From: Chthoniobacter flavus
GTDB lineage: Bacteria > Verrucomicrobiota > Verrucomicrobiia > Chthoniobacterales > Terrimicrobiaceae
Reading direction: 5' to 3'
Assembly (NCBI GenBank): GCA_945903555.1
Contig: CAMDOJ010000014.1
Coordinates: 1-17,671 of the forward strand
DNA length: 17,671 bases
Shown here: piece by piece, positions 7,666 through 15,004 of the stretch
How the letters are laid out: each line of letters begins with the position of its first letter
Position numbering within the stretch: the first letter of the stretch is position 1
Position numbers and translations under genes: made by a program
The notes under the pieces: model-generated
Told to the model about the DNA's origin: nothing
Databases searched by the model: none
Seen by the model: the letters and a program-made list of their open reading frames with translations, nothing else

Positions 7666-7979
7666 TTCAGTTTGTGATCACGACGCTGCCGGACGAATCC
7701 TCCGCCGCCGCGATCGTTCATGAGCTGGTTGAAAAGAAACTCGCAGCCTGCGGAACCATCATCCCCTCGGCACGCTCGATTTACCGTTGGAAGGATTCCA
7801 TCCAAGACACATCCGAAGTGATCGTGCTTTTTAAAATTCCCGCAACGCACTTTTCGGTTTTTTCCCAAGCCCTTCAATCGATTCATCCCTTCGAAAATCC
7901 CGAGATTGTCGCCTTTGATCCGGCCGAGGCGGCCGCGATCTATTCCAACTGGATACTCGAATCCTGCACTGCCACCTGA
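7662..7979 (+). CDS. cutA: CutA1-type divalent-cation tolerance protein
   Basis: The 105-residue product is a full-length CutA1-like protein, a small trimeric ferredoxin-like-fold family linked historically to copper tolerance; its biochemical role is not settled. Typical features are the VITTLPDESSA start, KKLAACGTIIPSARSIYRWK (residues 25-44) with Cys30, HPFENPEIVAF (about 75-85) in place of the common HPYEVPEI, and a Y-x-x-W-I ending. It overlaps mnmA by ATGA (7662-7665), which suggests coupled translation from the mnmA transcript. No own ribosome site is visible. Confidence 0.93.
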   Translation: MIQFVITTLPDESSAAAIVHELVEKKLAACGTIIPSARSIYRWKDSIQDTSEVIVLFKIPATHFSVFSQALQSIHPFENPEIVAFDPAEAAAIYSNWILESCTAT

Positions 7980-8062
7980 TTGACCGGCAAAATCCAGCCT
8001 CACGCCTCGCGAAACTCTCTCCCTTGCGCTCCAAACTTCGCTCACGTTGTCCTCTTGTCTTC

Positions 8063-8092
8063 TTTACTCAACCGCTTCGCTAGATCTATAAT
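8063..8092 (+). promoter_or_regulatory. Candidate sigma-70 promoter of the acyltransferase gene
   Basis: A perfect -10 hexamer TATAAT lies at 8087-8092. An 18-base spacer separates it from TTTACT (8063-8068), which matches four of six -35 positions. The predicted start near 8099 leaves about 20 bases before the GTG at 8119, or about 62 before the ATG at 8161. It lies in the 139-base gap after cutA. Confidence 0.45.
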
Positions 8093-8118
8093 CTCAAGTA
8101 CTGAAAGCCCGGTAGGAA

Positions 8119-9162
8119 GTGAACCCAGATAGCACGACATACCCCAGCGAGACACCAAAAATGGTCGCGGCGAGAGCCAAACCAGTTAAGCCGACGCCTC
8201 GATTGAAGTCCTTTCGTTACCAACTCGAGTTTTTTGGTCTTCGCCTCATCTGCTCGATTATTCCTCGACTTCCCTACCACTGGATTCAGCCAATTGCGAA
8301 TTTTGCTGGCTTTCTCTTTTACTACTTGGACTCAAGCGGGCGAGCCGTGGCGATCGATAACTTGCGCGTTGCCTTCGGTGACACCTACGACGTTGCCGCT
8401 AGAAATCGCATCGCCCGTGCCTCATTCCAGAATTTCGCCCGCACGATGCTCTGCCTCCTCTGGTCTCCGAACTTGACGCCCGAAAATTACCAGAATTACA
8501 TCCGCATCGTAGGCCTAGACATCGACCCCGTCCACGGATGTAAAAATGCACACGGCATTTACATTCTTTCCCACTTTTCGAATTTTGAATGGCTCAGCCT
8601 CGGAAGTTCATTTGCAATGGGGCCAGGGTTGGCCGTCGCTCAAACATTCAAAAACCCTTTGATCGGCCCCATCTTCGATCGGCTTCGCAGCCTAGGCGGA
8701 CACTCCATCATCCCTCCCTCTCGCGCCCTCGTTCGCATGATCAAACGTCTGCGTGCCGGCGGCATAGTGGGGGCCGCCGCCGATCTTAGAATTAATCCCA
8801 AGCTAGGAGCTGTTCCCGTCCGCTGCTTTGGCCTTTGGACTTCGATGAGCCCGATGGCAGGGATTCTCCACGAACGCGGAAACGCACGGATTGTTCCAAG
8901 CCAAATCTTCCCTGAACCAGATGGCTTTTTTCGCATCGTTTACCATCCCCCACTCGAAATTCCAGAGGGATCCACCCATCAACAAATCGCCCAAGCCTGT
9001 TGGAACGCCATGGAACCCATCATTCGAAAAAATCCCGAGCTTTGGCTCTGGAGCTATAAGCAATGGCGCTACAAACCATCACACTCTCCAGTTGAGACCT
9101 ATCCGTTTTACGCGAACCTACATGCTCGGTTTGAAAACATCCTTACTGAATCTGAAAAATAG
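8119..9162 (+). CDS. LpxL/HtrB-family lysophospholipid (lipid A) acyltransferase
   Basis: The family adds a secondary acyl chain to lipid A precursors, or related acyl chains to other lipids, at the inner membrane. The 347-residue product has a hydrophobic N-terminal segment at about 52-70. The catalytic HX4E motif is His152 to Glu157 (SHFSNFEW). ADLRINPKLGAVPVRCFG (about 221-238) corresponds to the substrate-binding block, although the usual Asp-Gln is Asp-Leu here. NPELWLWSYKQWRY (305-318) is the C-terminal family signature. The reported start is a GTG at 8119, but AGGA sits only a few bases before it. An ATG at 8161 (residue 15) is a good alternative, since the first 14 residues look unstructured. 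Whether the substrate is lipid A cannot be told from sequence alone. Confidence 0.88.
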   Translation: MNPDSTTYPSETPKMVAARAKPVKPTPRLKSFRYQLEFFGLRLICSIIPRLPYHWIQPIANFAGFLFYYLDSSGRAVAIDNLRVAFGDTYDVAARNRIARASFQNFARTMLCLLWSPNLTPENYQNYIRIVGLDIDPVHGCKNAHGIYILSHFSNFEWLSLGSSFAMGPGLAVAQTFKNPLIGPIFDRLRSLGGHSIIPPSRALVRMIKRLRAGGIVGAAADLRINPKLGAVPVRCFGLWTSMSPMAGILHERGNARIVPSQIFPEPDGFFRIVYHPPLEIPEGSTHQQIAQACWNAMEPIIRKNPELWLWSYKQWRYKPSHSPVETYPFYANLHARFENILTESEK

Positions 9163-9222
9163 CTTAAAAAATCCATTTGGTTGGACCATTTTTGACCTAG
9201 CACTTATGGCAGAATCACATTG

Positions 9223-9807
9223 ATGATCCACAAAAGCATTCAACTTGACCTCACTACTTCCCACCCGACCATTCTTCTCAATACATTGCGCTCGGGCTTG
9301 GCAAAAGAATCACCTCATATTGAGCTCGAGATCATCGGTCCGGGTTGCATCATGGCGGATACAGCGTTGATGCTTTATGATGAGTTAATGAATCGCCCAG
9401 CAGGCATTTTTCTCACCACGAACGCACGGAGTTGCCTTCTTAATGGCGCCGTTCTTTTGTGGCTCGCTGGCGAGCATCGCACCATGCGCCACGATGCTTG
9501 GATCCAGGTCGACTCGGCAGCGCAACTTCCTGTGTTTGGAAAACGCAAAAACAAGTCCTCGAATTTGGCGCCAAGCGAACCAGCTATTCGCTCCAGCGAC
9601 GAAAGCCCGAGTGACACCGACTACCGCATCATTGCTCACTACTTGGATATGTATCTGCCGCTGGAGGATGTCTCCGACCGACGCATCTTTGTACCCGAAC
9701 TCCACGATCTCGGCCTCATTGACGACATCGAAAACGAGTTGGAATTAGCTCAGATTTTCAGCCATCCAAAAACCACATCATCAACCTCGCCACGCTCCCA
9801 AAAATAA
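9223..9807 (+). CDS. ClpP-fold protein lacking the expected catalytic Ser and His
   Basis: The 194-residue product follows the ClpP/crotonase pattern. A beta strand ends in EIIGPGC (near 36-42, cf. ClpP NSPGG), then come TALMLYDELMNRPAGIFLTT (cf. IYDTM) and NGAVLLWLAGEHR (cf. SMGAFLLAAG--KR). LPLEDVSDRRIFVPELHDLG (about 145-164) plus LIDDI match the ClpP C-terminal block around the catalytic Asp. The position of the ClpP nucleophile Ser falls on Leu73-Asn74, and the catalytic His (IHQP in ClpP) is replaced by VDS near 96-98. A polar insertion at about 105-132 interrupts the fold. It is probably a non-peptidase member. ATG 9223 is preferred to the adjacent TTG at 9220. It lies 60 bases after the acyltransferase and upstream of the rho leader. 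Confidence 0.65.
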   Translation: MIHKSIQLDLTTSHPTILLNTLRSGLAKESPHIELEIIGPGCIMADTALMLYDELMNRPAGIFLTTNARSCLLNGAVLLWLAGEHRTMRHDAWIQVDSAAQLPVFGKRKNKSSNLAPSEPAIRSSDESPSDTDYRIIAHYLDMYLPLEDVSDRRIFVPELHDLGLIDDIENELELAQIFSHPKTTSSTSPRSQK

Positions 9808-10114
9808 AACGAAGACGCCCATCGAAATCGGTCTGGCCAATCATCCAAAACGCCCCGCAAAAATATATTCAAGAATAGTCGTTGACAACCTACCAGATCA
9901 GGGATTTACTGAATCCATTCTTATGACTCGCAGTGCTGAGTCCCTCCGCATTCGAAGTTAAGAACCACCCGTCGACGGACATCGTCCGTGATTCCTTGAA
10001 AGTCCTAGGAAATTCACGATATCCCGACACACCATCCGGACGAGATGACTCCCAATCGCCGACCTGTATAAGGCCAGATGTCGGCAACTCGGACTCGACC
10101 AAGATATTTTTACC
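9808..10114 (+). promoter_or_regulatory. Leader and control region upstream of rho
   Basis: This 307-base gap holds a strong promoter candidate (9882-9910), a predicted transcript leader of about 198 bases, a perfect six-base hairpin at 9975-9989 (ACGGAC-ATC-GTCCGT) and a second stem formed by GCCGAC (10058-10063) and GTCGGC (10080-10085). Two short frames start in it: 9923-9961 (12 codons) and a GTG frame at 9933-10118 that overlaps the rho start. In other bacteria rho is autoregulated through its leader, so such a role is plausible here, but this is inference. Confidence 0.45.
9882..9910 (+). promoter_or_regulatory. Candidate sigma-70 promoter of rho
   Basis: TTGACA (9882-9887) is a perfect -35 hexamer. 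A 17-base spacer leads to TTTACT (9905-9910), which matches four of six -10 positions. The predicted transcript start is near 9917, giving rho a leader of about 198 bases. Confidence 0.6.
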
Positions 10115-10118
10115 ATGA
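9933..10118 (+). CDS. Possible rho leader peptide, 61 codons
   Basis: A GTG-started frame begins just downstream of the predicted rho transcript start and ends with a TGA that overlaps the rho ATG as ATGA (10115-10118). The peptide starts MLSPSAFEVKNHPSTDIVRD, is hydrophilic and has no recognised motif. The overlap is the type used for translational coupling elsewhere in this window (mnmA-cutA). E. coli rho also has a leader frame (rhoL), though of different length. The GTG start and lack of a ribosome site leave chance as a real alternative. Confidence 0.25.
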   Translation: MLSPSAFEVKNHPSTDIVRDSLKVLGNSRYPDTPSGRDDSQSPTCIRPDVGNSDSTKIFLP

Positions 10119-11554
10119 CTGAAGAAGAGCAGATACCCAAAACCAAGGCCGCAGCCAAAGAAGCTTCCGCACAAAAGGCAGCAACTAAACGCCCACGCAC
10201 TCCACGGATTGGTCCGTCCCGACTCAAAGCGGCAAGCGCAACTGCGCTCGAGGCTCCTACCCCTCTTGCCGAGGCCACACCATCCGCACCGGCCCCAGTG
10301 ACAACCGAAAATCTGCCTTCGGCACAAAGCGACACCACAGCTCCCGCTGAACAAATTGCTCCCGAACCGCAAAACACCGAGGCACCCGAGTCCGCACCAC
10401 CACTTCCCGTGCGGCCTCCGGCCCCGCCTGTTCCTGCAACACCTCCACCACCACCCGTCTTTGCCGAGGGCATCGTGGAAGTTTCGGGCAAGGGATTCGG
10501 TTTTCTTCGTGAAGCGAAACGCAATTTCACACAGTCCAACAACGACATTTTTGTAACTCCGGAAATCGTCCGCAAATATGGACTTCGCGATGGCATGTGG
10601 ATTCGTGGCGAGACACGCCGAGGCAACCGCGGCCCGCAAATGCACAAGCTCACCGAACTTGAGGGCGAAGATCCGGAGAATTTTCAGAATCTCCCCGTTT
10701 TTGAAGAACTCACAACGATCAACCCCAATAAGCGTGTCGTTCTCGAAACCGTTCCTGAACGCTACACGACGAGGGTCATCGATCTCGTAGCCCCCGTTGG
10801 CAAAGGCCAGCGTGGTCTCATCGTTGCCCCCCCGCGTACCGGAAAAACCACGCTCCTTCAGCACATCGCCGATGCCGTCGTTAAAAACCATCCGGAAATG
10901 AAACTCATCATCCTTTTGGTCGATGAACGCCCAGAAGAAGTCACCGAGATCCGCCGAACCGTTCCCACAGCCGAACTCATGGCCAGCTCGAATGATTGCG
11001 ATATCAAAACCCATACCCGGATTTCCCAACTCGCCATCGACCGCGCAAAACGCCTCGTCGAGATGGGCAAGGATGTCTTTGTTCTCATGGATTCCCTCAC
11101 CCGCATCGGCCGCGCCTTCAACAACGCCCAAGGCGGTGGCGGTCGTACGATGTCCGGCGGTGTGGATGCCCGAGCACTAGAAATCCCACGTAAACTTTTT
11201 GCCGCAGCCCGCAATACGGAGGAGGCCGGTTCGCTCACGATCCTCGCCACCGCTCTCATTGAGACCAACAGTCGTATGGACGACCTTATTTTTCAGGAAT
11301 TCAAGGGTACGGGCAACATGGAACTCGTCCTAGATCGCAAGATCAGCGACCAGCGAATCTACCCTGCCGTGGATATCTTCCAATCAGGCACGCGCCGAGA
11401 GGAACTGCTCATTTCTGAAGAAGACCTTCACAAAATCAGCGTCATTCGCAGAGGGCTCTCGGGCCACAAGCCCCTCGAGGCCATCGAACGCCTCCTATTC
11501 TTCATCCGAAAATACCCCACCAACGCCCAGTTACTTAAAAATCTCCCAGGTTAG
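10115..11554 (+). CDS. rho: Transcription termination factor Rho
   Basis: Rho is a hexameric RNA-dependent ATPase that ends transcription of untranslated RNA. The 479-residue product has a cold-shock-like RNA-binding domain at about 117-182 (GKGFGFLR RNP-1 motif, 125-132). The RecA-type ATPase core shows Walker A at 238-246 (APPRTGKTT), Walker B at 321-330 (VFVLMDSLTR), a glycine-rich Q-loop near 339-353 (GGGGRTMSGGVDARA) and R-loop EFKGTGNMEL. The first 115 residues are Ala/Pro/Glu-rich low complexity, ending in a polyproline run near 109-114. They replace the usual N-terminal helical Rho_N domain, which I cannot find. The start at 10115 has no ribosome site but is the only suitable ATG before the domain. 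It is convergent with the gene ending at 11606. Confidence 0.97.
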   Translation: MTEEEQIPKTKAAAKEASAQKAATKRPRTPRIGPSRLKAASATALEAPTPLAEATPSAPAPVTTENLPSAQSDTTAPAEQIAPEPQNTEAPESAPPLPVRPPAPPVPATPPPPPVFAEGIVEVSGKGFGFLREAKRNFTQSNNDIFVTPEIVRKYGLRDGMWIRGETRRGNRGPQMHKLTELEGEDPENFQNLPVFEELTTINPNKRVVLETVPERYTTRVIDLVAPVGKGQRGLIVAPPRTGKTTLLQHIADAVVKNHPEMKLIILLVDERPEEVTEIRRTVPTAELMASSNDCDIKTHTRISQLAIDRAKRLVEMGKDVFVLMDSLTRIGRAFNNAQGGGGRTMSGGVDARALEIPRKLFAAARNTEEAGSLTILATALIETNSRMDDLIFQEFKGTGNMELVLDRKISDQRIYPAVDIFQSGTRREELLISEEDLHKISVIRRGLSGHKPLEAIERLLFFIRKYPTNAQLLKNLPG

Positions 11555-11605
11555 AATCGGGAACTCACGACCCTAGTCACCCTTCCGCGACTCCCGTTAC
11601 GGAAA

Positions 11606-14600
11606 TTAGAACAATTCCGGCGTTCCTGTGCTATTAAGGATGGAGGCAATTCGTTTGACAGCGGGATTTCTCAACATATCCCTCCATTGCGATTTTACTG
11701 ACTCAAACTGAGCATTAGGAAGAAGTTTCCTCCAGACATCGACCGCTTCAAATGGCATATCAGATGGCAGGACGATGGTTGCGGAAATTCCGGAAGTCGG
11801 AAAACGATACTTTTTCCAACTACTCTCATGCCGCATAGCGGTTTCGCTGAATGCGGCAGCAGGCTCCATTTTGGGGGAATAGGATGTTTTTTGGAGAGCT
11901 TTTTTCACTGATTCTAGCCAACCCGAAGGCCGCAAAACCACGGGCAAAGTTGCACCGAGGAAGACAAGCTGAGGAAGCGTGCGTCCCGCAGAATCAAGCT
12001 GACGCGCCATCTCAAGGGCGACTACAGCTCCGAAACCAAATCCCGCGAGCTTCCAAGTTACCGGATTCTCATCCTCCAGCAAAGCCGCGATATAATGGGC
12101 AGCCGCGCTTTCGATCGAGGGATGGCAGGCTTCCGAGCTATGTTCACCACGCGCCGCAATGCCCAAAATACGGCGTGATGGCCCCAATGCATGGATCAAA
12201 TCACGATAAATCTCAGGCGAACCACTCGAATCCGATACCAGAACGAGCAACTCCCCACCCGAACCCTCCTGCATTTTTACAACGGGATTCCATGGTTCCT
12301 TGCTTGAGAGTCGGGTGCTCTTTACTTGGTCTTCACTTGGTTTCGAACGAGCAGAAGGGGACGAAATGGCGACAACAGAGGTAGGGACTTGCGATTTTGG
12401 CAGGGCATTCTCATCAATCCAACCAGCGCGATTGAGAAGCCATTCATTGACCGACACCGTACCAGGAATGGATTGCGGTGCCAAAACGTACGGCGCTGAA
12501 CCGATAAAGACATCAAAGGACTGCGGAGCAAACGGCTGCATACCACGAATCTGCTCGGCTGTGGGGATGCCGGCATGGGCTTGACCCGCACTCTCCAAGT
12601 GCAGGTTTCCATCCACATCCCTCCAACCCATCAACCCGAGAGGCACTCCGCGCCGATCCGTGCCGAGAGGCAGATTTTTCCATCCCGGAAATTTAAAATA
12701 CACCACGCCCGCATAACCGATCGGCAAGGTCAACCCATCGCCATCGCAAATCAACACCTCGACTTCTGCTGTAGGCTTCCCAACAGCAAGAAGTGAGGCG
12801 TCGCGTCGTACCTCGCCGGCCACCCCCAAGCCACATAGACTGGCAGGGCTGAAAAAGACGACCTGCTTGATGGGGGGATGATGTTGATCACTCCAAATCT
12901 TATGAGAAGTCGCCAACGGGGCCCCCGCCTCGATAGCAATGACACGGAGAGTCTCGGAGGCCGGGGCGCCACCTCCGGCCCATGCAGAGGCTTGATTAGC
13001 CCATTCGGGTGACGTCAAACGAACATGCGTGACCGGAGCCGTAGCGGATTCCAATAAATCGTCGCCCGCGACGTGCACAATACCGCCGGAAAGAAGTGGA
13101 ATGATCCACTCGTCAAAGAAAGCCCCGCCCCCAGGCGTCGCGCGCACCAAAAAACTATCACCGCACTTGAAGTTCAATACCCGGGCACCCTCGATGGCCG
13201 CCGTGACAAGCATATTATGAGTGAGAGCGCGAATCATTGGAGGCTCGCCATCGACATGCCCGGGAATCGAGGCCGCAAGCTCGTCGGCTTGTATCTCCCT
13301 TTTCTCCATCGGCTCCAACTCGAGGGAATCCCAATCTTGATCGATTATAATCCGGCGACGCTGGAACCCATCAATTTGGGACTCGCTGGCCCCATCGCAA
13401 ATAACCACGCTTACATCATGAGCAGCGAGAGTCGACTCCACCCACTCTGGAGGGGAATTCGGATCAATCGCCAAACAGGAATTGCCTGCTTTCCACACCC
13501 CCAAAAGCGCTACCCCGATCCAAGCGGAAGGCGACAAAAACAACCCCGCATGCCATCCGCCAGCAAGCCCCAACTGATTCAGATGAGAGGCCAACTTATC
13601 GGAGAGGGAGTCCAATTGCGCATACGTCATTTGGTATTCTCCGAACCTCACCGCAACTCGATCTCCGTGTAACTCGGCCATTTTACGAAAGGCCTCGACG
13701 ATGGAGACTGGCAACTCATTAAGCTCTGGCCCACGCGACCAGTCACGCAAAGCACCAATCTCTTCGGACATCAAAATCGGCAAGCGGGAGACCGGCTTGT
13801 CGTAAAAATCAGCAAGCGTGACGATCAAGCCCGTCAGGCGGGAAAGGAGTTCCTTTGCCGCCATCTCGCTGGGAAATACCCCCGAAAGAGAAAGCTCCAA
13901 CCTCGGACCAGGCCGCGCCTCCAGCACGAGACCAGCGGAAGTTTGGGACTGGAGCTGTGCATCAAAATTAATCCAACGCGGCAGAGCCGTGTGAATGACG
14001 TCATTGATCGAATTCGCTTTCCACACAAAGGCGGCACTGATGTCCAGCATCGTGCAATCAAGTCCAGCATTGCGTAGGGCCTCATCCGGGTCGATCCAAC
14101 TTTGCTCAGCCATTGTGTCGGATAAAGCCTGCGCAGCATCCAACCAGTCCTTCACAGACCCACTCCATGATTGCACAACCGGCAGCCAGTTTTGGAAATA
14201 TCCCACCTCACTGAATTCCCCGCGTCCGTCAAAAAGACATCGCATCAAATTTCCCGTCGCTCCAAACCGGCGGACCAAAAGCGACCAAAGACACCGCACG
14301 ACTAGGCTTTCCTCCAAATCATGCTCGTGACAAAACTTAGCAAATAGGGACGATTTTTCGCGATCGATCAGTAGCGTCGAGCGTGTCTGGGAGGGATTTC
14401 CCATCCGCGGGAACAACTCAATGGGAGCGGATGCCCCAGCCAGAAACTCCTCCCAGTTTTTGGCTTTGGACTCCGTCGGCAAATCCTCGATCGGTGCTAA
14501 AGGCGACTGACCCATCGTCTGCAATAAATCCAACATCACCCTAGTGAGTGAAAACTCATCCAACAGGAATGACGGCGTCGTCAAAAGATAATGCCCTCCG

Positions 14601-14980
14601 CCACCCGGAAGCCGGATCTCATGAAAGCGTACAAGCGGAACCGCGATCGCCTCAAACTCGTTAGTGGCATCGGACTCCAGCAGAACACTCCATCGCTTGG
14701 ATATTTCTTGAGGCGGGACACTCTGCCAATCCATCTGAACCCACGTCGGTTCGGCCTTGTCGGCCTCCCTCACCATGACGCCTTCGCTGGTTTTGGTGAA
14801 CGCGGAGCGGAGAATGGGATGCCGCTGCATCACGACCTGCCACGCATGTCGGAGGAATTCCGAACTCACACTCTCACCGAAACTGATCGAGACCTGAGTA
14901 TTGGCACCCAACGCAGAGAGGTGGGACTGGTGGCGCTTATAAGCGGCCGCCTGCATTGGGTTTGCCGGGTATTGCCTCAT
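11606..14980 (-). CDS. NRPS-like condensation-adenylation-thioesterase protein with degenerate active sites and no carrier domain
   Basis: This uninterrupted 1124-residue protein has a nonribosomal peptide synthetase layout. The condensation-like domain (about 5-415) keeps RHPILRSAF (C2), but HHxxxDG reads PSFLLDE (136-142). The adenylation-like domain (about 416-865) keeps A1/A2 landmarks (MTYAQLD 451-457, WKAGNSCLAIDP 496-507) and the A4 Asp623 (FFDEWIIPLLSGG). The A3 P-loop (TSGTTGKPKG) is absent before LTHNMLV (586-592), YGPTE reads FSPAS (710-714), and the A10 lysine is Trp854 (RAGWIDENALP). The thioesterase-like domain (about 896-1120) has GFGFG at 980-984 where G-x-S-x-G is expected, and Trp1099 in the catalytic His position (SQWRDML). 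Only about 30 Ser/Pro-rich residues separate A and TE, too few for a carrier. It follows ilvD by 24 bases. A catalytic role seems unlikely; a structural, binding or regulatory role is inference. Confidence 0.85.
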   Translation of the reverse strand: MRQYPANPMQAAAYKRHQSHLSALGANTQVSISFGESVSSEFLRHAWQVVMQRHPILRSAFTKTSEGVMVREADKAEPTWVQMDWQSVPPQEISKRWSVLLESDATNEFEAIAVPLVRFHEIRLPGGGGHYLLTTPSFLLDEFSLTRVMLDLLQTMGQSPLAPIEDLPTESKAKNWEEFLAGASAPIELFPRMGNPSQTRSTLLIDREKSSLFAKFCHEHDLEESLVVRCLWSLLVRRFGATGNLMRCLFDGRGEFSEVGYFQNWLPVVQSWSGSVKDWLDAAQALSDTMAEQSWIDPDEALRNAGLDCTMLDISAAFVWKANSINDVIHTALPRWINFDAQLQSQTSAGLVLEARPGPRLELSLSGVFPSEMAAKELLSRLTGLIVTLADFYDKPVSRLPILMSEEIGALRDWSRGPELNELPVSIVEAFRKMAELHGDRVAVRFGEYQMTYAQLDSLSDKLASHLNQLGLAGGWHAGLFLSPSAWIGVALLGVWKAGNSCLAIDPNSPPEWVESTLAAHDVSVVICDGASESQIDGFQRRRIIIDQDWDSLELEPMEKREIQADELAASIPGHVDGEPPMIRALTHNMLVTAAIEGARVLNFKCGDSFLVRATPGGGAFFDEWIIPLLSGGIVHVAGDDLLESATAPVTHVRLTSPEWANQASAWAGGGAPASETLRVIAIEAGAPLATSHKIWSDQHHPPIKQVVFFSPASLCGLGVAGEVRRDASLLAVGKPTAEVEVLICDGDGLTLPIGYAGVVYFKFPGWKNLPLGTDRRGVPLGLMGWRDVDGNLHLESAGQAHAGIPTAEQIRGMQPFAPQSFDVFIGSAPYVLAPQSIPGTVSVNEWLLNRAGWIDENALPKSQVPTSVVAISSPSARSKPSEDQVKSTRLSSKEPWNPVVKMQEGSGGELLVLVSDSSGSPEIYRDLIHALGPSRRILGIAARGEHSSEACHPSIESAAAHYIAALLEDENPVTWKLAGFGFGAVVALEMARQLDSAGRTLPQLVFLGATLPVVLRPSGWLESVKKALQKTSYSPKMEPAAAFSETAMRHESSWKKYRFPTSGISATIVLPSDMPFEAVDVWRKLLPNAQFESVKSQWRDMLRNPAVKRIASILNSTGTPELF

Positions 14981-15004
14981 GGTTTGGATTTAATAAAATG
15001 GGCC

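Noticed and set aside
9890..11131. 413-codon antisense frame over the rho leader and rho
   Set aside because: The sense strand encodes a full Rho core; the antisense product is Gly/Cys/Trp-rich opposite the Ala/Pro arm, as expected for a shadow.
11555..11605. Bidirectional terminator between the convergent rho and NRPS-like genes
   Set aside because: Only a five-base stem (TTCCG/CGGAA) with a 12-base loop and no T-run was found; not strong enough to annotate.
13073..13672. 199-codon plus-strand frame inside the NRPS-like gene
   Set aside because: The minus-strand frame is continuous for 1124 codons and shows NRPS landmarks; the plus frame shows none.
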